Shown here piece by piece: positions 23,662 through 34,038 of a stretch of DNA of 64,000 nt. Location of the stretch: NCBI GenBank assembly GCA_947034895.1, contig OX344763.1, positions 71,133,093-71,197,092 of the forward strand, read 5' to 3'. Both the position numbers and the translations under genes were made by a program. Source of the DNA: Rhytidiadelphus loreus (lineage: Eukaryota; Streptophyta; Bryopsida; Hypnales; Hylocomiaceae). Positions within the stretch are counted from its first letter, which is position 1; each line of letters begins with the position of its first letter. The notes below the pieces were generated by a model. That model had not been told where the DNA came from and did no database searches. It saw only the letters and a program-made list of their open reading frames with translations.

Positions 23662-26600
23662 ATGGCTCCAGAATTACGATCGCGAGCGCGCCTGGAGGTT
23701 GGTGATGTCTCGCAGGGAATGGAGGCCTCAGAGGCAGAGCAGGCGCTCGAGGTAAGACACTCACTTTCTAATTTGGGGGTGCCGATGTGCATGTGCCGAG
23801 CAACGGTTAGACAAAAAGTCCCCGTCTTGTGGGACTATCCAGTTTCGATTTTTTCGGGGTCGGGTGGCGCGCAAGCACGCCACGCGGGGAGAGATAAGGG
23901 AGTTAGTGCCGCTGAGAGGGAACTAAGAGGGATCAGACCGTAGTCACTCGTCGTGAGAGTGTTGTCCGTGAACGTGAAGTGCAAGTTCGGCAGGCTGCAC
24001 CAGCTCTCCAGATGAATCCCTATGCATAGCCGGCCCATGGCGCCTCCCCTCTTGGCCCCGAGAGGCCCATCTCGGAGGGGGGGGCTTCCTTGTAAAAATG
24101 CTGAGATGTTTTCGTGATCGCGGTGGTTTTTGCTGTTTCAAAATTTTCGATGGTCGGGTGGCGCGCAAGCACGCCACCGCGGGGAGAGATCAGGGAGTCA
24201 GTGGCGGTGAGTGTCAACGGGGAGGGGTCAGACCGCAGTCACTTGCGTGGCAGAGCCATCCCGCATGTGTTTTTGTCACGCTGCACCTGCGCCACGGGTT
24301 CGTCCCCATGCATAGCTGGCCCGCGGCGCCTCCCCTCTCGGCCCCGAGAGGCCCATCTCGGAGGGGGGGGCTTGCTTGTAAAAATGCTGAGATGTTTTCG
24401 TGATCGCGGTGGTTTTTGCTGTTTCAAATTTTGTGATGGTCGGGTGGCGCGCAAGCACGCCACCGTGGGGAGAGATCAGGGAGTCAGTGGCGGTGAGTGT
24501 CAACGGGGAGGGGTCAGACCGCAGTCACCCGTCGTGGCAGAGCTGTCCCGCTTGTGTCTTCGTCAGGCTGCACCAGCTCCAAGGGTTCGTCCCCATGCAT
24601 AGCCGGCCCATGGCGCCTCCCCTCTCGGCCCCGAGAGGCCCATCTCGAAGGGGGGGGCTTCCTTGTAAAAATGCTGAGATGTTTTCGTGATCGCGGTGGT
24701 TTTTGCTGTTTCAAAATTTTCGATGGTCGGGTGGCGCGCAAGCACGCCACCGCGGGGAGAGATCAGGGAGTCAATGGCGGTGAGTGTCAACGGGGAGGGG
24801 TCAGACCGCAGTCACCCGTCGTGGCAGAGCTGTCCCGCTTGTGTCTTCGTCAGGCTGCACCAGCTCCAAGGGTTCGTCCCCATGCATAGCTGGCCCGCGG
24901 CGCCTCCCCTCTCGGCCCCGAGAGGCCCATCTCGGAGGGGGGGGCTTGCTTGTAAAAATGCTGAGACGTTTTCATGATCGCAGTGGTTTTTGCTGTTTCA
25001 AATTTTGTGATGGTCGGGTGGCGCGCAAGCACGCCACCGCGGGGAGAGATCAGGGAGTCAATGGCGGTGAGTGTCAACGGAGAGGGGCTGAAACAGTTGG
25101 CCATGACGACACACCTTAGTCCCGCGAGTGGCAGTAGCATGATCGGGGATGTATCTGTTGCTGAGGTGGTTTTCCCCAGTATGGCTTCAGCGAGTCCACC
25201 CGCCTCTCGGGGCCGAGACGACCATCTCGGAGGGGGGATTACCTGCCTGAATTGATTGGCTTAGGTTATAGTGTCATGCAATTATAACTCTTTGCATGAA
25301 AATGTGGTAAATGAATGTATGCGTATAGTTCATAGGATTGGCTTATTAATATACAAATGGTAATGTATCCAGGTACAAGGAGGTCATAACATGGGAGATG
25401 TGGAAGTCCCTCGTCTGGAGCTCATCCATCGTGAGGATGTTCCTGGAGACATTGCCCCAGGCTTGCTTGTAAATCTTCTTCCACAGCCTCTAGATGATCT
25501 AATACGGGATATAGACCTAGGGATAGACGACATGTGGAGGGAGGATCGAATGCCCCCTCCCCGATCATGTTGCACTTCGTTAGGATCCAATGATGTAGAG
25601 ATCATACAATATTGCACTTGTGACATTGAACTTGAGGAGGTCACATCTGGGTATGAATCTGATGGAGATGTCATGGTCCTTTGCTATGGAGAGTACAGAA
25701 CCCTCTTTGAGACTTGTGATTGCGGAATATGATTTACGTGATCGTAAATTTATCATTTTGAATGCCGTGTCGTTTTCCTCAATTTTGGTCTTGAATATTG
25801 TTGATCATGTAGGGGACTATGGCAGAATCTCCTCTGGGTGGTCAATGTGCTACTGATCCCGCGGAGATGGAAGATGAGGACGTAGACGACATTCCGGGAT
25901 TGAAGCCACATTACTTGGAGGATGATATAAGGAGATCCCAGATGATGGACACAGTGTCTCTGATTTCTAGTATGAGGCTAACATTCTCCGATCAGTCTCG
26001 CCTGAAGATTCCTCTCTGTAGAATGGTCCCAATGCCGATGGTTCGCCCGACCTTGGAGTGTGACTTGACAATATTGGAGAATCAATTCAGTGGCGGATAT
26101 GATGAGGGTGCCCGTGTCTTCTACGTCTCGACATCGAATGAACAAGGACAGTCTGTAGTGTTTTCAGATGCTGAAAAACATGGTTGGAGTCCTTTGTGGA
26201 ATTCCGTCAACGACCAGTTCAATCACCACTTGAAGACAATTCCAGCATTGAAGCATCTTGTGGATTACAAGTTCTTCGTCTGCGATGAAAATCATAGACG
26301 AATTTCTTGGATGAGACACATTGAGAGGCTACACAGTACTGATCAGGAATGGCATGTCAGTGTGGACTCCATCATCCTTGATACAAAGAATCGAATTGGA
26401 GTCGCTATGCAGGCTATGCACGACATCAACAAGTAAGTTGAAAATTGCTAATGCATATTGTCATTTCATTATAGAACTTATCGATGAATACTCAATATCT
26501 TTTGGTATCAATGTCCAATGACTTTTCCATGTTTGTTTCACATAGGCAGACTGAGAACTCGCACATCAAGACGAACTTGGTACATACTCTGTATCGAGTC

Positions 26601-29600
26601 CAGAAGTATGGTCTCATGGGGCTGGAGAAGTTCCATGAGTTGCTAAGTCCGGAGGAGGCAAGCACATGTAGCGCCCACCCAAGCAAGACGTGGTACAGTA
26701 TGCCACTTCAGATTTTCACATCCTTTATTTTCAAGGTATGTTGCATAAATCCTAGAACTGATTTCTGTATAATATTCTGTTGACCTTGTCTTCTGCATTA
26801 TCAAACCTAAATCTCACATCTCCTTTCCTTTCATAGGAATCGTGAGTAACAGCAAGACATTGCATCGGCCGTGGATGTCGCCGTCCGCAAGTATCACGAG
26901 GACACACAAGCGACTGAGGTGACGAAAGAAGGTGTTGCCGCAGCAATGAGATTATCAATCAAGGAGTCAACAGAAAAATCATATAAGAAGCTATCCAAGA
27001 TTGTGGCAGTTGCCAATCCTACGCTTGGTCCACAGTGGTTAGCGGAGGTAAATTATGCTCTTTATTTACATGCAATCATTTCTAGGTTTAGGGGCCAATA
27101 TTATTTCGAGCTCTTACCTAATGATGGGATCGCAGATTGAGCGACACTGGAGTATGTACTCAACCCCGGAGTTGACTCTAGAGAAGTTGCAAATGATTGC
27201 AACTTCAAATGTTAGTGCATCATTCAAGGCTAGGTGGCTCAAGTGGATGAATGGCTCATCCCAATCTAGAGAGGCACGGCGATTTCCGACATGTCCTGTG
27301 AACGAGGAAAGGCTATTGCAATTCCTTGTGAAGGCATGTTGGTATGTGGGGGTAGGTTTTTCATCTCTACATTTTTATTGAAGTCTGTGTCTACTGTGAT
27401 CACGTTTGTTTACGGGATTATTTGATCTCCATTTATTTGTTGTCTTTGATTGGTTGTGTTTCTTGTTATACATGTTCAGATTGAGGAGACAGCTACTGAG
27501 ATGTTCGACGAAATTGTACGAGCTGATAATATTTCAATAGACTACACTGTTTCTGGCAAGCCTCAAACATTGTTGGAGTACATGGAAGGTTGGAGAATGA
27601 AGCTCTGGGACCACGCTTACACGGGCATGTTCAAGGGCGCTGATGCATATAAGAAGTCGGAGACGTTCAAGGAGCGCACGGCAGGATTGCTAGCAGTGAA
27701 GCGGGTCCTGTACAGGTACTACCCTCATAATGTATTTGATTTACCTTCATCCCACTCTGGATTATGGAAGTATATGAGTGTCTCAACCCTGACAGTTGTC
27801 TTCTCTGTCCAGGTACTTCACATTCGAATTATATGGGAAGTTGGCCATATCGAAGGATGATTTACCACCGTTTCTTACGACGTGGGTGGACCGGTTTAAT
27901 TCCGACTGCATGTTCACCGCAACGCAGCAGGTGAAGTGGAGTAGCGCACATTTAATTGCATGCCCGTGGTATCTAGAGTGCAACTTCGGCACTTTTCCAC
28001 TTGAAGAGGAGGCTCTCTTCGAATCATTGAAGAATTCAGTGGGTGTCAACCCAGACTTGAATGAGTTTGTTGGACTTGACGAGGAGGCCAAATCCAAGGC
28101 CATCAAGAGACGGGAGATATCGGACAAGAGGAAGATTGAGAAATTGGACGAGGCGAAGAAAAAATTTGAGGAGATCTAGAAGAAGAGACTTGCTGCTCAG
28201 GCAGAGAAGGAGCAAGAGAAGATGGAGAAGGAGCAAGAAAAGGCGAAGAAAGGGGGGAAAAAAAGGAAGCCGGAGACGCCAGTGCATGAACCAGCTCAGA
28301 GTGCGTCAGACGTTCCAGAGGGTTCATGTGGGTTCTCTCTTATTCAAGAACGCCTTGTGCATGGCTTGACACCGTCCACCAAGAATCTTGCTCCTGTTGC
28401 TGACATTGACGAGTGCATCCTGAACATGTCATTGTCCACATTGGCAAACGACGACAAGGCCTTCGATGACGTCCTAGCCTTTCTTGACATGGTAAATTTC
28501 TACACCTTGTGCCTACAGTATGGACTTCCACATTGGTTGTAAGGCATTTTGTTGTTGTGTGAAGAAATGTGCAAAATATTCATTTTGACATGAATTTCAT
28601 CTACCTTATATCCCCGTGATTGTAATTTTGGTCTACTTTTCAGCATGCCGGAGACAAGGATAGGTACTTCGACGGTAAACAGTGCATGCAGCAAGCGGTT
28701 GACCTAATCATCGTGGATCTTCCGGAAGGCCTCCATGTCCCAACGGTATCGGCTCCACCTGCACCAATTCCACAATGGAATGAGTTCCAGAAGGATTTCT
28801 TGTTGCCCATCTTCGACTTTGCGAAGGAGTACCTTCACGACAATGGCGCCCTCATGGTGATTTACCCATATTCCTCTCCTCGTCATCGAAGCCACCTCCT
28901 CGGATGTTGCCGCACATACGGCTTCCAGGTTTTAGTCACTTGGTTGGGGATGAACCATTTGCATGTCACGTCAGCGACCGACCCAACAACCACGGTACTG
29001 AAATCTCTGCTATCATTTTCCCTTACAAATGATTACATTATAGGTTCATGAGATGCTGACTTCCTTGTCCTTGCAAACTATGAAGTTCTCGATTTCACTC
29101 GTGGTTAAGCTAAGCGGCCCGAAGACCGTGAAAGAATTTCCGTTCCACGAAGTTCCAATTCACAAGGAGTTGGGTGTGAATGTGGGTCGTGACGACATTC
29201 TTCAGAATTTCCTCCCACTTGTGGCCGTGACAATGAATGGAGACATCCCTTGGAGAGGGCCCCGTGAGCGCTCAAGGGAGTTTATGCAGATGGTAGTAGA
29301 AGCGCTCACTGAACAGGGAGATGTGGTTGTTGACTGCACGACAGTTGTAGGTAATTATTCTTGTTTTTTAATTAAATTCTTGTACATTGTATGCTTCTTA
29401 TGTAACAGATTTTTAACGTATGTACTATGTGAATTGTCTGCATGTTTTCAGGTTCTAGTATTCAGGCTTGCCGTGCAACACGACGTCATATCTTGGCATT
29501 TGAGGAAGCCAAGGATATCTTCGATGCGGTAATTGCTCCGCAGATGCGCAAGTCTGTAGTCACTTGCGCCGAACCACGTACGACTGATCCTGAGTCGTTA

Positions 29601-29993
29601 GAGATGGAGGAAGAGGATGTTGAGCTAGAGCATGTCATCATGACAAATCGATTCAGTAAGTAAGTTTGACATTGAGCTTCTGCAATTGGACTTAGACCAG
29701 AGGGCATGAACTATTTATCTAACTATGTTGTGAATGATATTTGCAGGCCGCTTGAGAAAGTGAAGGAGTCAAGGAATGTTCCCTTCTTTGCGAGGGCAGG
29801 GTATTTTCCAAGCCCACCTAAATCATTCCATCTACCCGTTTATGCTGAGGTCCGAGCTCAAGAGTATGTTGCATTAGATCCACAACCAAGTAATCGGGCT
29901 AGGTTGATAGATCCGCATGTTCTACAATTTCTTGATGACTGTGCTCTTGATTCAGATTCAGAGTATTCTAATAGTGAGGGGAGCATGACTTGA
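23662..29993 (+). CDS. ParB/Srx-like domain joined to degenerate DNA-methyltransferase-like domain
   Basis: Exons read by eye: 23,662-23,751; 25,373-about 25,700; 25,813-26,432; 26,546-about 26,755; 26,853-27,047; 27,136-27,351; 27,480-27,715; 27,813-28,491; 28,644-28,994; 29,044-29,350; 29,452-29,659; 29,747-29,993. All borders from exon 5 on are GT-AG and in phase; the end of exon 2 and the exon 4/5 junction are unsure. Exon 3 holds IPLCRMVPMPMVRP and FFVCDENHRRISW, like the DG-x-HR part of ParB/sulfiredoxin folds. Exons 4-8 are helical, with a lysine-rich coil. Exon 9 has VDLIIVDLPEG, in place of motif IV (DPPY); exons 10-11 have GDVVVDCTTVVGSS, in place of motif I (FxGxG), in the order of beta-class N4/N6 methylases. 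An in-frame TAG at 28,177 separates the halves. Binding to DNA is plausible; methylation is doubtful. Confidence 0.55.
23752..25372 (+). repeat. Intron 1 of the ParB-like gene with 287-bp tandem repeats
   Basis: The intron has GTAAGA and TCCAG borders and joins exons in phase 0. From about 23,944 to 25,110 it holds roughly four units of 286-287 bp (equivalent points at 24,114, 24,400, 24,687 and 24,974). Each unit has the palindrome CCTCTCGGCCCCGAGAGG (for example 24,334-24,351), a second stem (GTGGCG...CGCCAC) and a donor-like GGTGAGTG. A degenerate palindrome follows at 25,203. The units differ by only a few bases, so the array is recent or homogenised. Long ORFs on both strands are artefacts of the 287/286 period. 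Confidence 0.85.
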
Positions 29994-30850
29994 GCTCTAT
30001 CTCCTTCATGTATCGGCTTTATAGTCTGTTATATTTCCAGGGCCTTAGTATCCCAAATTTTCTGTGTCTATTTATACTTTTTGATTGTTTCATTGTCTTT
30101 GAATTTTTGACATTCTAATCATTCTGTTGGTAGTGTCATATGATTCTATACCTATGAACATGTCATTTCTCCATTCTCTCCATGAATACTGGTTCATGTG
30201 AATTTCTATATAACTATGAGGGACCTACATTGAAGTGATTGAACTCTATGCCCTAAGGATCTATCTCGGTCTTATCTACTAAACATTTTTTATTTACAAT
30301 ATGTACTACAATGATTTACGTACCATTGATTCCAAATCCATATACCATGATTTCCGGAAGAGTGGCCACCCTACAAACCTACCCTAAACCGATAAAGAAT
30401 CTTTTATCTCCCCCCTACCAATTATATATCTTTATGGTGCATATTCAAATAGCACCCTAAACCTTCTATAACAGTTTCATTATTCTTGTTCTCCAACAAT
30501 GTGGATTCCTGCATTGATGTTACTTGTGCCACGTGTTGCAATGTTGTAGCTTTTTTAAAGGATAAGGTTATCTTCAAAGCTCTTCTACCTCCGCAATGTC
30601 ACATGGCTGTAGTTTGTCGATAGAATTTGTGTACCCCGCTATTCTGCCTATATATCTATACGACGCCACATACCCATGGAATGTATTTTGAAGTCATCTT
30701 TAACCAATATGTCACAGTTTTGTTGAATCTTGTCAAATTGACAACGTTGATAGTGTACACATCTTCTTCTCTAAGATTTGGTTTTTGTGATTGTGTAGGA
30801 GAAGCAGTGTTTCAGCAATGCTGCCGATGGACGGGTCTTGCTAAAGCATA
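29994..30850 (+). other. 3' flank of the ParB-like gene inside the transposon
   Basis: AT-rich sequence with no supported gene between the last stop codon and the right terminal repeat. It should hold the polyadenylation region. Confidence 0.5.
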
Positions 30851-31249
30851 GGTCTTTGTTACCCATTTTATTCATCCATTACATCCATCCATTTTCTACA
30901 TCCATTTCCTGCATCCGATATCATCCATTATTTTCATCCACTTTCATCATCTACATTCATCCACTTTTTTCATCCACTTTCATCCGTTTATTTCAACTTC
31001 GTGTATCCATTTTCTTCAGCACTTTCATCTGTTGATCTTCAACCAATATCCAAAAAAATTGCCTAAAATCTCATCCATTTTACTAATCCTCTCTTGTATT
31101 CTTTTTTTAACTTTCATAGATTTTTTCCTAAACTTCCATTTAAATTATCATCCTTTTTTCAATTTATTTGATCAATAATTCCAAAATTGTCCCTTCCCGC
31201 TCACCAATCCCCGCTCCCCGCTCGCCGCTCATGTACCAGCATTCCTCAT
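30850..31249 (-). repeat. Right terminal inverted repeat with minisatellite
   Basis: Inverted counterpart of 17,710-18,120: CATCCA/TTCATCCACTT-type minisatellite (30,870-31,080), an AT-rich part, then CGCTC-type units (cccgctcaccaatccccgctccccgctcgccgctc) ending near 31,240. The match to the left end is imperfect but the order of parts is the same. Confidence 0.7.
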
Positions 31250-31261
31250 GAGAAGTACAAC
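31250..31261 (+). repeat. Right copy of the target-site repeat
   Basis: GAGAAGTACAAC, identical to 17,698-17,709, immediately before the resumed RING-gene frame (TAC TTG AAG). Confidence 0.8.
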
Positions 31262-33010
31262 TACTTGAAGACAATCGTGGAGCTGGAGCAGAAAAATGAC
31301 GAGTGGAGTAAAAAGTATGGAAGGGTCGTTGAAAATTGTGAGTCATTGGGAAGGCAATTGGTGGCGTCAAGGAAGAAGTATAGCGAGAAATATTTGAAGG
31401 AACGAAATGAAGAAAAGGGCCTCTCTACAGTGGAGATCCAACTACCGAGGTCGCAAGAAACTCAAGAAAGCGATCAACTCTCTCTTCCATTTGAGAAGGC
31501 CAAAGCAGTGGAGGAGCTTGAGACCAGAAAGGTGGATGAGGTTCCAACTTGGAGCGAGTTGAATCGAAGATTGAATGAGGTAAACCAAGAAAATGCCCTT
31601 CTTCAATCGAGGTTGGACCGGATGAAACGAGTGGAGAACATGGATGAATGTCTACCGGCGAGCGGATCGGAGTCTCGGTGGTTGACATGGATACAACAAC
31701 TTCAAGACAAACCGTCTTTAGCATCTCGGGCAATGATCGGGGTTCGCACCCTTGCAATGAAGTCGGATGAAGATTGCAATGTCGTTGAGGCTGCTTTGAA
31801 GAAATTCAAGAGTGCGGTCGAGCAACATTCTTGGGGGTCTATGCCAATGACATGTTGGGGAGACATGGATGCCATGTACGAGTGGTTGAACCACGCCAAG
31901 AAGGAATCGCTAGCCCACAATCGCAACAGCAATTGGACTTTTGAAGTAGAGGAAGGATGGACTCCTTACACAACGCTTTCAGCACACATCAAGAAGAACG
32001 AGAAGATAGTTGTGCATGGTTCTAATCCAGGCAATGAAATGTTGAAGGGTCATTGTAGCATTTGCCAAGGTCCTTTTGGGCCTGAAGGAGCCTTCACCAT
32101 GGGCCATTGTCGCCACGTTTTTCATATCAAATGCGTTGTGCAAGCATCTCTGTTTCGATTCGCTTGTGCCGAGTGCCGTTCTCCTTTGAATCCGAGGTTC
32201 TACGAGATGTTTGGCATCTTGGAAGGTATGCCCCCCGGCCACGAATACAATAGATGGACTCTTCCACTTGACCAAGGGTCATACAAATTTCAGAATTATT
32301 CGCATTGGGGGAAACCCCTCATATGGGATCCAAAGGAACAGAAGCATGAATTGTATGATGCATCCATGCAACCGGTGGATTCCTTCATGTGGATGACCCA
32401 AAATATGGAAGTGGAGTTGCAGGCTCATGCCATTGATGATGGCGAAGCTCGTGAATTGTTTTGTCGCAGTATGGGAGGGCATTGGAGCATGCAACACCAT
32501 AAATTTAAGCTGGAAGAAGCTGCATCAATTCGTGTTCAGGTGGAAATGGATGGAGAATCAAACAAAGGGGATTCGTTCGTGGAGGTGGCCGGGGCATTTG
32601 ATAGGAGGGTGGCCGACATCATAGGTCAATGGAAGGCGTTCCTATTGGAAGGAGTCACCGAAGGGTTTAGGGTAAACAACCCTAGTGATGACCATATGGT
32701 GAATGTGTTGGTAAATCGAGTGGATGCTGCTCTAAGAGCCTTAAAGGCGATGGATGTGGATTTGACTCCGAAGCGCAAACAGAAGCGGAAGATTGAAGAT
32801 GACGATGACTATTCACCGGAAACAATACGACAATTTGTCGTTGTTGACAGGGCAACCAAATCAAATCGGTTCTTAAGCTCAACAAGCCCTGGGGGAATTT
32901 CTCATCGCGGAAGTCCAAGGATTGCCGCTCAAGTGGCGCAACGCAATACAAAGGGGTCCTTTGGTCTGTCTGGTGGTTCGGGAGATGGCAACAATGATAG
33001 AATTAAATAG
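31262..33010 (+). CDS. 3' half of the split RING-H2 protein gene
   Basis: The frame continues the 5' half in phase for 582 codons and a stop. It begins with a coiled coil (YLKTIVELEQKNDEWSKKYG, then SELNRRLNEVNQENALLQSRLD). A canonical RING-H2 finger follows: C-x2-C (CSIC), then C-x-H (HCRH), H-x2-H-x2-C (HVFHIKC) and C-x2-C (CAEC), so all eight zinc ligands are present. The remainder is uncharacterised, with a basic patch (PKRKQKRKI) near the end that could be a nuclear signal. RING-H2 proteins are usually E3 ubiquitin ligases; substrate unknown. The open frame also extends upstream into the transposon end (from 31,187), but that part is not native. Without its own promoter this half is probably not expressed unless transcription starts in the transposon. 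Confidence 0.7.
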   Translation, partial: YLKTIVELEQKNDEWSKKYGRVVENCESLGRQLVASRKKYSEKYLKERNEEKGLSTVEIQLPRSQETQESDQLSLPFEKAKAVEELETRKVDEVPTWSELNRRLNEVNQENALLQSRLDRMKRVENMDECLPASGSESRWLTWIQQLQDKPSLASRAMIGVRTLAMKSDEDCNVVEAALKKFKSAVEQHSWGSMPMTCWGDMDAMYEWLNHAKKESLAHNRNSNWTFEVEEGWTPYTTLSAHIKKNEKIVVHGSNPGNEMLKGHCSICQGPFGPEGAFTMGHCRHVFHIKCVVQASLFRFACAECRSPLNPRFYEMFGILEGMPPGHEYNRWTLPLDQGSYKFQNYSHWGKPLIWDPKEQKHELYDASMQPVDSFMWMTQNMEVELQAHAIDDGEARELFCRSMGGHWSMQHHKFKLEEAASIRVQVEMDGESNKGDSFVEVAGAFDRRVADIIGQWKAFLLEGVTEGFRVNNPSDDHMVNVLVNRVDAALRALKAMDVDLTPKRKQKRKIEDDDDYSPETIRQFVVVDRATKSNRFLSSTSPGGISHRGSPRIAAQVAQRNTKGSFGLSGGSGDGNNDRIK

Positions 33011-33630
33011 AAATGGACCAATAGGTCTATTGCAATAGAAGAAATAGAACTCTATACTCGATAGACTTTTGTTTTAATGTCACGAGGTGAAAATAGTAGT
33101 AAATAATTGTAATCACGGCATGTCTTGTTTTGCCTTTAATATCTACGTATGTATGTCTTTTTTATATATACATATATATAAATATATATAAATATATAAC
33201 TATATTTATTTATTTGTATTCCAATGTTCATGATATGTATGGATCTTTTAATGCATGCTAGTTTGTTGAATCGGTTGGTCAAATGTCGCTTTTTCTTCTT
33301 TCGCTATGATATAATGATTTGTTCATAGAATATGTAGTACTTTTTCCATTGTAACATTATTTCATTGCAAAAATATGAACTCCAAATTTTTTTGGCACAA
33401 AAGGCTCTAATCAATTCCTACAAACTTGTTAGTATTGCTTTGCACAGCTAGTATTGTGCACCACTCGCATGCTTGAAGGTATTAATCAGAGCCGGGATTT
33501 GAACCCACGACCTCCCCGATTGGAAGAAGGCAAGTCCAAATGTTTGGATAAGCCTTGGACACTTGTGCTGAAAGTGTGAAACAGTTCTATTTGAAACTGA
33601 ACTACGAGAAGTCTCGAATCCGGATAAAAA
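33011..33630. other. AT-rich spacer with a TA microsatellite
   Basis: 3' flank of the RING gene. A (TA)n-type stretch with 'tatataaa' interruptions lies at 33,165-33,212. A tRNA-like segment is listed separately. Confidence 0.5.
33478..33570 (-). ncRNA. tRNA-like fragment or SINE head with B-box
   Basis: On the minus strand, 'gtcgtgggttcaaatcccggc' contains a good pol III B-box (GGTTCAAATCC) within a T-arm-like stem (GGGTTCAAATCCC). An A-box-like 'agtgtccaagg' lies about 50 bases upstream. I cannot fold a full cloverleaf: no acceptor stem partner is seen. A tRNA-derived SINE remnant or broken tRNA gene is likelier than a working tRNA. Confidence 0.3.
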
Positions 33631-33639
33631 GATTGGACG

Positions 33640-33712
33640 TGCTGATCCGACGGCCTGGCCCGATCCGACGGAATGTTCGGACGGGATGGTCAAATCAGAC
33701 GGGCCATTTTGG
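33640..33712 (+). repeat. Small TCCGACGGCC cluster upstream of the hAT remnant
   Basis: 'gatccgacggcctggcccgatccgacgg' followed by 'ttcggacggg' and 'cagacgggcc'. It lies about 330 bp upstream of the ATG at 34,039 and is the fifth member of this array class. Confidence 0.65.
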
Positions 33713-34038
33713 GGAGAATGAGTCCGTTGGTACTGTTTTTAAAATTCATCTTTCTGAATAACGGTCAGTGCCACCTGTATTCAGCTGCAAAGTATAAGTA
33801 GAAGAAACAAGGCATATGAAGGCACTCCAAATCCACTGAACACTACGATTTCCAAGGGCTAGGAGCTGCAATTTATTTTGTGTCCCTTGCTTGGTAATGC
33901 ATCGTTTGGTGGAAGAGGGGCCTTGAATTTCAAGGCTTTGTGCACGACCCTAAACCCAATTTTAAACATTGGTTCACTTGTGTTTACATTTTCCAAAACT
34001 TGCGAATTTGAAGAAGTTCAAGTTTGGAACTTGTGACC

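Larger units (their letters stand above)
17710..31249. mobile_element. 13.5-kb MULE-type transposon with transposase and ParB/methyltransferase-like gene
   Basis: The boundaries rest on four things seen in the sequence: the flanking 12-14 bp direct repeat; inverted ends (GCTAGTATACGAGCG from 17,713 against the reverse complement of 31,226-31,240, GCTGGTACATGAGCG); a minisatellite of GGATGAAAGTAGATG-type units just inside the left end, mirrored as CATCCA-type units inside the right end; and exact restoration of the flanking reading frame when the segment plus one repeat is removed. Inside are a MULE transposase on the minus strand and a divergent ParB/methyltransferase-like gene on the plus strand. 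The right end has 4-8 extra bases outside the aligned terminus, so the exact last base is uncertain. A second terminus of the same kind ends at 41,914. Confidence 0.8.

Noticed and set aside
23944..25255. Long overlapping ORFs on both strands (75-160 codons)
   Set aside because: They repeat with the 286-287 bp satellite period in opposite frames and lie in intron 1 of the ParB-like gene.
23662..29993. Bacterial contamination as the source of the ParB/methyltransferase-like gene
   Set aside because: About eleven introns, position inside a plant-type MULE and a second intron-bearing copy at 1.6-2.9 kb argue against it.
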